This document shows positions 22,801 to 34,200 of a stretch of DNA of 64,000 bases, piece by piece. Each line of letters opens with the position of its first letter. Positions within the stretch are counted from its first letter, which is position 1. The translations under genes were made by a program, and so were the position numbers. Source of the DNA: Limnomonas spitsbergensis (lineage: Eukaryota; Chlorophyta; Chlorophyceae; Chlamydomonadales). The notes under the pieces were generated by a model. It saw only the letters and a list, made by a program, of their open reading frames with translations, was not told where the DNA came from and searched no databases. The stretch lies in the NCBI GenBank assembly GCA_037349105.1, contig JAYJMM010000041.1, forward strand, positions 9,422,501 to 9,486,500, read 5' to 3'.

Positions 22801-25800
22801 ATGCTACCTCACTCAATAATTAGCGTAGGCATCCTCTTGATAATAATGGGCTTAAAACCTTGATTTGCAGCAACAGTAATGGGGAGCAGGCTCTTGCTGA
22901 CAGCCACAGCTCCTTAAGTTCACGGACGATTATTGCCCTTGTCTCCCCGCCCACACAAATCTATCCCGCAAAGGCTGACGACACTGGCTGGTCTGTTCTC
23001 CCTGTTTGCCTGCCTGGCCCTGTCCTCTAAGGCTATTGTGTGGATGGGTTGGTGCTGCTAGTACAGGGACAGACAGGGTTAGCCAGTACGACAGTTTGGG
23101 TCCTTTACCGTATTGTATCGTACCGTGTAACAATACGGTACCGTATAAATCACCGTGTCGGCCATTTTCTTACCTGTCCGGCCATTTTGGCCGTACCGTA
23201 TCCGTATCCCTACCGTAACGTTTGACCATACCGTATTTCCGTACTGGGTAACCCTGGGGACAGAGACCGTCTGTGATCCTGATTGTGGCTAAGCCGGACG
23301 ATGCCCCCTATGGAACCCCATGACCAGTTTGTCTGGCCACTGCGGGCATTCTCCTGTGACATGGATGCTGCGCCTTATGTCCAATGCTAGGACGTGTGCT
23401 CTCCTCGCTTGCTCTCCAGGACAAGGAGTACCCCGGGCTGACTGAGACAATTTCCTGGAACACAGCAGGCGTGCACATGGGGGCGCAACTCATGTTCTGC
23501 ATCTACCCAGCCAAGGTAGGGACCACTGCCCCGCGCACAGCTCATATTCTGCTTCCAGCAAAATCTAAGAACACTGTCCCGGCCCCTCGTTTAATGAGTT
23601 GTGGCTGCAAGGGCCAGGGCGTGGGGAGGCAGGTGATTATGTAGTGTGAATCATACCACATTTGTCAGGCCGTTTCGCAGCATCCATTGGCTGATTGGCA
23701 CCAAACCTTGACCGGCCTATGGCCTGTGACTTCAGAGGCAGGACTTTGCTGCACCAGGCTTCCACTGCCTAAAATTTTGATACAGCTGATGCACCTTGGA
23801 AAGAACATTAACGCCCAAAGACGAGTGTGTGGGATCACATCTCGCAGGGTGCCCATTTCGCCCTGTTCCAGAGGTAGGGCAGGGGCTAGTCAGGCTTAAG
23901 GATTCATTCTAAGCCAGTGATATCGACGCATTACAAAACCTTGCATAACGCATTTATTCTGCTGCATGCAAATGTGTCCTCCCTCACCCAATGCGATTAT
24001 TTGTAATCGTTTCCATACCATACGGTTCAGTGTTACATTTGTGCTATTGAGCTAAAATTCAGCCATGTGCGGCCTGTCCTACAAGGTCTGTTGCCTCGGC
24101 GACCGGCCAAAGGCGAATCTGGTTTTGGTCGCTATCCGCCCCATGCCATGGCACCCCTAAGCTGCCCTCTTGCCAGCTCTTTGCTCGCCTGCTACAGGCG
24201 AGCAAAACGAGCCCATGATGTCAGTGCCTTTACCCCTTCGGATCCCTAGCACTCTGCAGCCTGCAGTCCCACTGCGCCATTGTCGTCAGTTGGCCATGGT
24301 GTGTAGGAGTATCAAGCAGATGCATCTCTTTGCCATAAGTTCCCCACCATGCGCATCTGCCTGCTCCCCCTCAGGTCCTGTTCAACCTACAGTCGCACCA
24401 CGCCAACATGGTCATGGTGCCCAGCAGCAAGGACCCAGCAGTACCTGGTGGATGTATCTTAGCCCTAAGTTCCCCTCCATGCCTGTCTGCCTGCTCAGGT
24501 CCTGTTCAACCTACAGTCCCACCACGCCAACATGGTCATGGTGCCCAGCAGCAAGGACCCAGCAGTACCTGGTGGATGTATCTTAGCCCTAAGTTCCCCT
24601 CCATGCCTGTCTGCCGGCTCAGGTCCTGTTCAACCTACAGTCGCACCACGCTAACATGGTCATGGTGCCCAGCGGTGTCACGCATGGCACGCCAGCGGTA
24701 ACACCGATCGAAGGTGGTCCAAGGACGCATGGGGGCATCGGCGTGGTGATAGTCACTAAGGTGCGGGATACAGGCTGATGACTGGTGCGATGTGGCCGGA
24801 TGACTGATGAAAAGAACCCGCCGATCAAAGGTGGTCCGAGGACGCCTGGGAGGCATCGGTGTCATGATAGCCACCAAAGTGTGTGTCATGAATTCATGAT
24901 AGCCACCAAAGTGTATAACGCAGCCCAATGACTGGGTAACGGGCCCTGTCCATCAGGGAGTTACACTAAAGATTGAGTGATGTGAACTTTTCCTGAAGTG
25001 ATCCTGTGCATGCATGTGTGCGTGTGCACCTGCGAAAAAATGCCACTATCCAAGTCATTATCCAAGTTCGCTTGCCAACCTTGCTTTCAATCCTCTCGTT
25101 CCAACCTTGACCTCTGACCATTCAATCCCCTCCTCTTGCACCAACCTAGCTTGTTATTGTGTTGCTCTAACCTTATCAATTTGCATGTTACCCCTTATTA
25201 CATCCTCGTGCTGTAAATTCATTTGTATCCCCTTGCCCCCACATTGCTCCCAGGGCAATCTCAAGGACAAGAAGGCCGAGCTTTATAACCTCACGCAGCG
25301 CCTGAAGAGCGGCAGTTACCCACACTGCAACCCTTTCAGCTCTCAGTCGCCGCTGTACTGCTACAATTGCGCTTCGGACGAACCATGCCCGGGCTGCCTG
25401 GCCATGCTGGGGAATACCTTAGCAGCGGCAGATCCCGCTTCACCCGCCCAGCAGAACCGGGCAGCAGCTGGCGGCAGGGATATGGATGGTGTGGGCAGCA
25501 GGGAGTTGGGCTCAGCCAGTAGCGGCGACCAGTATGTGCTGCACCAGGGCAAGAGGAATGTGGTGAAAGAGCCATCGTCCACTGGAAGGGCCGCCCGACG
25601 GGCCAAGAGGGATGTGGTCAAAGGACCGCCCCACATGGCTGTGTCACCTCCTCCACCAGCTGGCATCGGTATCAGCTCGTGAGTGTCAGGCACGGGTCAG
25701 GGGGCATAGCGATCTTGATATCACATGAGCAAAAGCATGTCAGAGATTAAGGGATACGGCAGGTGTTGTAGGTTCAACGTCTATGCATCAACACGTAAAT

Positions 25801-27929
25801 TTGTCTCTTAGGGGGCTCTTTGAAGGGGCCCTGCTGGATCTGCGAAAGGAATATGCCAGAAAATTATGGAAGGGAGGGTAATGGACAGTCGGGATCAAAC
25901 AAGGAGAGGAAAATAGCCTGTAGTCATTGGCCGGGTTACAAGGTGCAGCTAAAGCCTGAGTTAAACAGCGGGGGGAGGGAAAGGGATTGGGGCATTTAAG
26001 CTTCTTCATCCCTCCTCATCTCTGCCAGTTTACAAGTGTGGGGAGAAGCAAACAGGGAATACGGGCCGGATGACCCTGCACCTACCTGTGCCCACCTTTC
26101 CTTGGTGTGGAATTTAGGTTAGCGCCACCAGGCCTTTCCTGGAAAGGCCTTGGGTGGGAATGTAGATGCAGGAAATCTAAGTGAACTTCCGCCACCCGCC
26201 TCACACAAGCAGATGAAGCTCCCTCGCAGCATCATGATTGCAAGAGAGTCGCTCTCCAAGATCTCTGTGCCTTAAGAGCTTCCTCAAAACTTCCTTCCTT
26301 GGAGCTCCTTTGCAGTGTTTCTTTTATGTGACTCAGCTACAGGTCTGCTACACGTTGGCCTCTGGCCAGAGGCCCCAACTGTGGCCAGACAAACTGCCTG
26401 GGCACAGTCGTAGGCCGGTCCCGGTTTGGTCTCAATCGGACCTCTGGCCTGCCAAACTTTGACTCGTAGCTGAAAAAGATACACTGCTCCTTTGCAGCAT
26501 CCTTACAAGAGATTCACTTTCCTAGATTTGCCCTTGGCGCAAGAGAGGGCTTGCCCCTCCCACGCTGCCAGACATCAACTGGACTCATCCGTGGTTGCGA
26601 ATGTGTAGCTGCACTTGGAAGATTCGCTTGATAAAGAAGCTATTTTGTCTCCCATCAATCGTAACATTAAAAATCTGCCGCAGGTGGCGCGAGACACGAG
26701 CTTTGCACCTTTCAGGACATGGAGTGCTCGGCGTGAAGCAAATGAAGCACGCGCATGGCTGGCACGGCCGGGTGTTGGACTCCTTGAATAAGCTGGATGG
26801 GGAGATGTCGTACGTCAGGATGGGGCTACCGGGGCCCCACAGGAGGCAGCTGAAGTCAACCAGCAGTGGCAGCGAGAAGGGAGACAGGGGGCAAGGCTTT
26901 GAAAGCGGCCGTCGAAATTGTTTCGGAGGGGGCGCTGCCAGTTCCCATGGGAATGCTGGTGCTGGCCCAGGCGCCGATGCGGGCCCGGGAGACAGAAAGA
27001 TGGTTGACCGGGCACGAGGCAGAAGCAGCTTAGGAAGCTGCGCTGCAGGCGCTGGCCCCAGTGCCAATGCTGGTGCCGCAGGAGGTTCAAGTGCTGGACC
27101 AGACGCTGGCCCTGGCCCAGATTGCGGACCTGGTCCTTCTCAGGAGTGTACCTCCTCACAGACCGACTACCTGCTCCTCCGCGACATTGCAGCCATGTCT
27201 CTTTCTGATCGCCTAGCCGCTGTCCAGGGCATGATCGCGGAGCTGGTGCCGCCAGGCCGTGGGGACAGTATGCTGCCGCCCTCTTGTCGCCCACCTGCGA
27301 TGCAACTGTGGTGGTCGCCCTACCGCAACGCATTTTTCACAAGCCGGCACAGGCAGCAATTGGACCTGGTGGAAGTAAGCCAGGAGGCAGCTCGCGAGGT
27401 GTGGCCTGCGGTGGATCTTGAAGAGCTCTGCGTGACAGGCCTGGCTATGTATGACGGCATGAGCTGTGAGGCTATAGAACTCCAGGTGGCGGACTGGCGG
27501 GACCCAAAGAACCAAGACGTGGTTGACTCTGCCTTCCTTGGGGCCAGCAAAGCTGGGCTGTATGAGAGGGGCCGAGATGATGATGCAGATGCGGCTGGGT
27601 TAGTAGCAGAAAATAGCGTTTGGGTCGATTCGTTCGCATGCCGCGCATGTTCTGGAATCGAACTGCAGCAGCAGCCGCCGCAGCGTTCCACCCGTTCAAA
27701 GGGTACTGAGACTGGGCAGGGTATGAGGTCCGAGTCCGGACCGGCTGGCCATGCAGCATTGCCTAGTGCCTGGGCAAGCCCTCGACTAACCAGGACCGCA
27801 GCCTCAAAGGCATTGGTCGACGTTCCAGCCTGCTCCAGCGATGGCGAAGACGTGCTGTTTGTCAAGATGGTGCCAGGAGATGCTGGCAAGAATGACAGGC
27901 TGCACCGAAGCGTTCACAGGGGCAGGTGA
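19888..27929 (+). CDS. Long multi-exon gene, product not recognised
   Basis: Exons supported by phase are: 19888-20292 (starts MVAEPLEKTPWLPADDG), 20584-20721 (SCALMYIDDESMTPIVLALF), 21253-21385 (FSMLQDGPLWPYGYARASYD), 21439-about 21599 (VFMHGVRFNVHMLGKGYVSN), 22481-22705 (HVATTELRHPGILPGIQPEH), 23420-23515 (GLTETISWNTAGVHMGAQLM), 24375-24440 (VLFNLQSHHANMVMVPSSKD), 25254-25679 (a Cys cluster YCYNCASDEPCPGC, then a low-complexity tail) and about 26684-27929. The donor GTGAGTG at 25680 joins the acceptor CCGCAG at 26683 in phase. The last exon has a Gly/Ala/Pro repeat (GAGPGADAGPGD) and then a less biased part with DIAAMSLSDRLAAVQGMIAE. Links 20721-21253 and 21599-22481 are not in phase, so an exon or two is missing. 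The tail may continue past 27929, where a donor-like GTGAGC follows. I know no family with these motifs. Confidence 0.5.
23094..23245. repeat. Cluster of TACCGTA/TACGGTA motifs
   Basis: Within about 150 bases the motif TACCGTA, its complement TACGGTA and close variants (TACCGTG, CCGTATCC, ACCGTAACG) occur more than ten times. One instance is the direct palindrome TACGGTACCGTA. The cluster lies in an intron of the unrecognised 20-28 kb gene. No gene is apparent. Confidence 0.7.
23685..23795 (+). repeat. Short dispersed repeat (SINE-like), copy 2
   Basis: It shares GGCACCAAACCTTGACCGGC with the family core and has a CTGCACCAGGC middle part and an ACAGCTGA end. It is in an intron of the unrecognised gene. 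Confidence 0.5.
24371..24690 (+). repeat. 124-bp tandem triplication containing an exon with its splice sites
   Basis: Units start at 24371, 24495 and 24619 (exact 124-base spacing). Each carries a CTCAG acceptor, then VLFNLQSHHANMVMVPSSKD coding sequence. Copies 1 and 2 also have a GTACCTGG donor. The 66-base exon is a multiple of three, so using one or both copies keeps the frame. Copy 3 diverges after GTGCCCAGC and loses the donor context. Confidence 0.85.
26345..26470 (-). repeat. Short dispersed repeat (SINE-like), copy 3 (inverted)
   Basis: The minus strand reads GATTGAGACCAAACCGGGAC followed by CGGCCTACGAC, matching the core of copies 2 and 5. The TAGCTGAAA-type edge is also present at 26469 on the plus strand. 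It is more diverged than the other copies. Confidence 0.4.
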
Positions 27930-29094
27930 GCGGCAGCTGTCGCGGAAACAGCGGCGGCAGCTGGTGGGCACTGATGCAGCCGTCTGGGCACTGATGAAGG
28001 CTGTTCTTCCGACCTTGCCAATGTCTCTGCCGGCGGTAGCCAAGAGTGTGGGAGGGGAGCAGCTGAGGGGAGGGGGGCATCAGTCGACAAGGGATGGCCT
28101 GCAACAGCCTTAGTGAGCACCTGTTTTCTAGCTCATCGGGTCTGCCACTCACCACAAGGGCCGTCGGATGATGCTACGGTGCTGGAACTGGAACTGCTGC
28201 TTGACTGATGGTACCCAATTGCTGATCGTTTGATCTCGAAGCTGATCCACAGCTTAGGCCTCTGGGTTTCCTTTGCCGATTTTTGTTTCCTTGAGAATGG
28301 AAGATCCCTACGTCAGAGTGCGTCTGATGTGGTTCAGTTTGTATCCTTAAGCTCTCCCATGAAGAGATATGGCATACAATCATAAAGACTGTCATCAAAA
28401 TTAGTTGAAACCATTATGCTAGCAATCATTATCATATATTCATAACATATATTTTGTTTTTCTTCCATCCCGGACACTGGGAGTCAGGTTAGGTGGTATG
28501 AGGATCATGTACCGGTGCAAGACGATCAGCTACTCACCTTTGGCTCATCTAAAGCATGCATGTGCTGCCATGAAGAATGAGGATCCAAGTGACTGACATA
28601 GCCATCATCAAATGCAAAGGCTTACATAACGGTACAGAGCAGGATTCATACCATTGTGACACTGTGTGCATGCACTTGCGGTGCACCATCAAAGCCGCCC
28701 GGTTGATGGGGATAGGGTTGTACAAAAAGTGTTGGGCAATTTATGGTTACAATTGTATTCACTCGGGTTTATTACGGTGTCGATTACAGGCCAGAATTTT
28801 GTGATGGCCTTATTACAGTGATTTTGTTACAGTAAAATTACAGTTTGTTATAAAACCGTACAAGCATAAATGGCAGGTGTCAACCGTCAAATTACAGGCC
28901 GTAAAACCGTAAAAGTACAGTCCTCGGCCCAGCCCTGGGCCAGGTAGGCCGGGCCCCGGCCGGAGCCCATGTCCATGTCATCTTATGCCTCCTCGTTTCG
29001 CTGTCTAGTCTGCGTACTACTTAGCGTGATCGACAGAAAATGCTGCTGAGTTAGGTTAAGCATCTTTCGCTTCGTTTGTGTCTCCTGACAAGCC
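27930..29094. other. Possible 3' part of the 20-28 kb gene, then no supported gene
   Basis: From about 27930 to 28113 a plus frame reads ERQLSRKQRRQLVGTDAAVW and then LMKAVLPTLPMSLPAVAKS, ending at a stop at 28113. It may be a last exon reached after a small intron, but no fitting acceptor is clear. From 28114 to 28740 I see nothing. From 28740 to 28925 lies an AT-rich motif cluster. Confidence 0.3.
28740..28925. repeat. Cluster of TTACAG / ACCGTA motifs
   Basis: The motifs TTACAG, AAACCGTA and GTTACAGT recur through about 180 bases, followed by a GGCCCAGCCCTGGGCC palindrome. It resembles in style the TACCGTA cluster at 23094-23245, which is also followed by a CCCTGGGG tract. Confidence 0.5.
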
Positions 29095-29900
29095 ATTGTG
29101 TGTGGACGGTCAAGTGCTCTTGGCAGCTGTTGGCGGGGGCCACCTTCCAACTGTCCGGCTGCTGCTGTCCTGGTGGAGGCATGCGCCCAGATAAGTTGTG
29201 AAAATTTTACAGTCCTACAGAGCAACAGATTTGATGCATGGAACATGTGCCCGCAAACTGATACAGGCACGAAATACGCTAGGACAACAAGCGAAAGCCC
29301 GGAGCCAAGTGCTGGGAGGGAGGTGCATTGCTGGCTGCAGCCGTGGCAGGCCACGACGCAGTGGTTCAGATGCTGCTGGAGTCAGCAGCTCAGGATATCC
29401 TGGCGGTTCAACCACAGGCAGGGCAGCGATTTGCACTATAGGTACAGGTCAATGACGTTACACCTCTGGGCCCTGCTCAAAATGGCTCGACCGCATGGGT
29501 TTAACTAAAAGAGTTGGGAGGAAAGATGGAAACAACACAAGGGGGCAGGACAAAAGAAAAGTGAGAAAGAAGGAGAAGATATCAAAGGAAAGACCCCCCC
29601 CCATCCAACAGGAAAAGGCAGCCGAAATTACCCTGGCCCCTCTCAAGCCTATTCTACAAGAAGGCAAAGAAAAGCAACTATCTAGGCCTAAACAATGCGT
29701 ACAACGTGTAGGTACAGGTGTGTGTCGGAAATCCCGTCCAAGGTCCCGCACCATGATGAACCCAGGGTAGCTGCTCAGCATGGTAGTATCAAGTGTCTAT
29801 GTGTAATTCTTGAAAATCCTGCCCAGAGGCTGCCATTTGCATTGATAGTATTTGCTCATATGCCCTGCTGTGGTATATTTCTCTCGAGTCTGGCCAGTTT
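29095..29900 (+). pseudogene. Ankyrin-repeat-like gene remnant
   Basis: Three plus-strand segments read like ankyrin helices: GQVLLAAVGGGHLPTVRLLL at about 29112-29172, GALLAAAVAGHDAVVQMLLE at about 29322-29382, and RVAAQHGSIKCLCVILENPA at about 29767-29826. The second and third are separated by a retroelement with target-site duplications, and stops occur between them (TAG at about 29438, TGA-TGA at about 29754). Either introns separate intact exons or the gene is dead; the stops and the insertion favour decay. Ankyrin repeats bind proteins; no specific role can be given. Confidence 0.45.
29450..29708 (-). mobile_element. 5'-truncated retroelement with 11-bp target-site duplication
   Basis: The element is antisense and about 259 bases long. 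Its 3' end on the minus strand carries the family motif (complement of ACGTTACACCTCTGGGCCC at 29454-29472). The 11-base sequence TAGGTACAGGT flanks it at 29439-29449 and 29709-29719. Its body matches the element at 39545-39834: both contain, in the same order, a TTTCTTTGCCTTCTTG tract, AATAGGCTT(G/C)AGAGGGGC and a TGTCATTGAC end. Confidence 0.85.
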
Positions 29901-29919
29901 TCAGGGGACTGCTTGACTC

Positions 29920-31265
29920 CAAGGCACAAATGCATGTGACGTTGCCTTCATGTTGGTGCGACCATGCCACACTTCGTTGTCCTGTCATAGCTTGTCTGCT
30001 GAGCTTTGTCAGCACGGCCTGGATTTCATGATGCATATTTTGCTAGCGTTGTTTATTTAGTTGTGTACTGGAATGGTGTTACTGGTATGGTCAGTTTTAA
30101 ATGAAATGAGACCACTTATAATTTGCCCTCACACGGCAAATCAGAAGTAGTCTCATTATTCATTGCAAACTCCAAAGCACCTCCTGATCATGACTTCATG
30201 TACCGGTATCTTCGTGCACTTCCGAAGTCAAGAAAGTAGCCCCCCCTACCCTCAAAGGTAAAACCTTACAAATTATAAGTAGGGATAATAAAATGGAAAT
30301 ATTTCTCAATAGCCATGCTCGTGTTTCAAAGCCGTCACCCCACACTTATGCTATTCTGCATGCCACATTTCTTAATGACAATCGCAGAAGGAGAGGTCCT
30401 TCCTTAACTTTCATCGTCATCTGGCGATGGCCTCTGCTATGATAGTCAATTGAATGACCCTGGCGATGGCCTTTGTCTTGGGACTCATTGGCGCAGGAAC
30501 CCGACTCCAGATCAAATCTGTCTCAGGCCTGCTCAGCATTCGCAGCCATCGGACAGCTTCCTCGGCCTAGTTTCCCGTACGGTCGTGTGTGAGTAGACCT
30601 TCACAGGGACTCCCAGGGAGCTGTGATAGTAGTCAATCTGCGGGCAGCACGGCAGTGATTATCTTAATGAACGCCAAACAAATTGAGGGCCCCCTATGCA
30701 GCCACCGCTGGGCTCATGAGGACTGGACATACTACCCAAAAGCTGTGGCAGCAATCAATCCGTGTGAGGCATGGCCAGGGTTGAGCGTTAAAACCAAGAC
30801 TTGGGGATTTATATAACTAGGCTAAAGGATACCCAGGGCTAGCTGCAACAGGCCCCCACGGCTCTAGACCATGATGTAGCTGAATTGTAGCAGAAGCACG
30901 CTGATAGAAACACTAGATCCAGCAGGACAGGGCATTTCAGGCAGAACTCCAGTAGTGGACCTTCCTGACAGACCATGCCAGCATGGTCTTGCCATAAGAT
31001 TTTGCATGGTCAATCGAAGATTTTGCAGGATTGTGCCGACTAAAAAAAACTGCAGGAAAACTGCACGACTTTTCCTGCTTAATCGCTGCAAGACTGGGTC
31101 CCAAGCAAAGCCTTGCCCCTGCAATTTTTTTTGTCAGGGCCGACCATGCAGAATCTTATAAAGCTTTGCCCCTGCAGTTTTTCTCTTTCTTCTTGAGTCC
31201 CTGCTTGGGCCCCCCCCTTTGGGGGTGTCCTTGGGCCTTAGGGTCGCCTACTGTGGGCCAACCTG
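29920..31265. other. No supported gene
   Basis: AT-richer sequence with only short frames. Around 30490-30830 there are scattered partial similarities to the TGTAGCTGAA-type repeat end (near 30877-30890). From 30960 to 31200 two TTTTGCAG/TGCAATTTT-like stretches and repeated CTTGCCCCTGCA(A/G)TTTTT occur just downstream of the acid phosphatase 3' end. I see no gene. Confidence 0.4.
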
Positions 31266-34200
31266 TCAGCCTAGGTGACTATCTCTCCAGGATACTTTTG
31301 CCACAAACTTCAGTCGCTTTGCCTCATTTGGCAACTGCCCTGTCTGCCTGCCCGCCCCCCTCCCCGGCCTCACAGTGAATTGCTGCTTGGAGGCTGTCAC
31401 GATGCTGAAGCCAACAATACCGCCCACGTTGGCGTATGCGCCGACGTAGTTGGGTCCTGGCACGCCGCCCGGGCATGCCACCTTCACGTCGATGTCGGCC
31501 AGGGTGTTGCCGAACGAGTAAGGCATGTTGTTACGGTAGGTGGCCACATTGCAAGGTGAGTCTGGGTACGAGCCTGTGCAGGGAGCACATAGGGGGGGTT
31601 GAGGAGGAGACAGGCATTCAAAACATGTTCCGCTGAGAGCAGCATGCCCGCCAAGGGCAAGGTTCAGGCGTGAACTGTCCATGCAATACGTGGGTATCTC
31701 CAACCATGCAGTCCCCATGCAATACGTGGGTATCTCCAACCATGCAGTCCCCATGCAATACGTGGGTATCTCCAACCATGCAGTCCCCATGCAATACGTG
31801 GGTATCTCCAACCATGCAGTCCCCATGCAATACGTGGGTATCTCCAACCATGCAGTCCCCATGCAATACGTGGGTATCTCCAACCATGCAGTCCCCATGC
31901 AATACGTGGGTATCTCCAACCATGCAGTCCCCATGCAATACGTGGGTATCTCCAACCATGCAGTCCCCATGCAATACGTGGGTATCTCCAACCATGCAGT
32001 CCCCATGCAATACGTGGGTATCTCCAACCATGCAGTCCCCATGCAATACGTGGGTATCTCCAACCATGCAGTCCCCATGCAAAACGTGGGTATCTCCAAC
32101 CATGCAGTCCCCATGCAATACGTGGGTATCTCTAACCATGCAGTCCCCATGCAATACGTGGGTATCTCCAACCATGCAGTCCCCATGCAATACGTGGGTA
32201 TCTCCAACCATGCAGTCCCCATGCAATACGTGGGTATCTCTAACCATGCGGTCCCCATGCAATACGTGGGTATCTCCAACCATGCAGTCCCCATGCAATA
32301 CATGGGTATCTCCAACCATGCAGTCCCCATGCAATACGTGGGTATCTCTAACCATGCAGTCCCCATGCAATACGTGGGTATCTCCAACCATGCAGTCCCC
32401 ATGCAATACGTGGGTATCTCCAACCATGCAGTCCCCATGCAATACGTGGGTATCTCTAACCATGCAGTCCCCATGCAATACGTGGGTATCTCCAACCATG
32501 CAGTCCCCATGCAATACATGGGTATCTCCAACCATGCAGTCCCCATGCAATACGTGGGTATCTCTAACCATGCAGTCCCCATGCAATACGTGGGTATCTC
32601 CAACCATGCAGTCCCCATGCAATACGTGGGTATCTCCAACCATGCAGTCCCCATGCAATACGTGGGTATCTCTAACCATGCAGTCCCCATGCAATACGTG
32701 GGTATCTCCAACCATGCAGTCCCCATGCAATACGTGGGTATCTCTAACCATGCAGTCCCCATGCAATACGTGGGTATCTCCAACCATGCAGTCCCCATGC
32801 AATACGTGGGTATCTCCAACCATGCAGTCCCCATGCAATACGTGGGTATCTCTAACCATGCAGTCCCCATGCAATACGTGGGTATCTCCAACCATGCAGT
32901 CCCCATGCAATACGTGGGTATCTCCAACCATGCAGTCCCCATGCAATACGTGGGTATCTCCAACCATGCAGTCCCCATGCAATACGTGGGTATCTCCAAC
33001 CATGCAGTCCCCATGCTTAGAGAAAGAAACCCGGATTGGCAGATGGCAGAGTACCTAGAGGCCTGCACATGCAGCCACCAGAGCACTGCGGCAGCCGGAG
33101 GTGATGGCCACGTAAGAATATCAGGGTTCCATTGAGGCATGGACATGGCAGTTCTTGGTATGAAAGAGGCAGGACACCATCAGCTTGCTGCTAGTTTCAT
33201 ACAGGCAGCTTCATCAGCCCAGCTCAAGCCTTGGGCCTGCAGCCAACAAAGACTTCCGATCCCTACGTCAATCTACACTCGCCTGCCCCTTGGGTGACGT
33301 AAGCAGTCTTGTAATTGGTGTCCACGTCGAAGGCCAGGGACTGGCTGTGGTCGTGGCCGTTCATATAGGCAGCAGGCTGGTACTTGCGCATGATCTCTAG
33401 CAGCTGCGCATGGAAGGAGTGCAGAGGAGTGTGGGGGTAGGCAGGCAGGCAGGTAGGTACTAGGTAGACATTAAGGGTGCGGGAACAGGCAGGCAGGCAG
33501 GTAGGCATGAAGGGTGTGGGAATAGGTAGGCAGGCATGCAGATAGGCATCCAGGGAGTGAGGGCAGGCAGGCAGGCAGGCATGAAGGGAAGGAGAGCATG
33601 CCATGCGCATACGTCTGTCATAAAAAGCATCCAGCTTCAATCCCTGTTCCTCCTGGATGTTTCAAATCACGATAAAATAACCACATGACCTGGCAAAAAG
33701 CAGTTCGTCAACAATTGTAGCAGCCTCGCACATGCACTCACCGATGACCATGAGGGCTTGCCATCAGCGCCAGGGCGGCCAAGATCACCCTGGCCGACGT
33801 CCTGGGCAAAGTAGGCCGAGGCATTGTAGCCGTTGGCTGACGTGGGTCCAAAGACAGGGTGGTGCCCCAGCACAACCTAAAACAGCAAAAACAAGCAGAT
33901 AACTGAATGGTTATGATGAACAGACATCTATCATCCCCATGCAAGCTGTGAGCAATCATGTTGACAGGTATTGGTCACAGGTTAATGAAATGTGGAGCCT
34001 GGTGTACCGAATGAGCTCACCATGATGCAGCAGCAGTGAGTGACACGTGGCTTGTGATGCTGGTGACCGTATCTCCCCCCCCATCAACCTTCAGAGGGCC
34101 TATCGTGCGACTGGAAGCCATCAAGTGCACTAAAAGCCAAGTTGTACAAAGTGCGTGACCAGTGATCGCTACATTAATCTCACAACTTGCTATGTTTATC

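Noticed and set aside
31677..33016. CRISPR-like array (regular 36-base repeats)
   Set aside because: There are no spacers: units abut directly and are near-identical. The setting is a eukaryotic intron.
31266..33146. A 626-residue repeat protein on the minus strand
   Set aside because: The frame joins intronic satellite to exon 10 of the acid phosphatase. Splice sites at 33277 and 31573 in correct phase remove the array.
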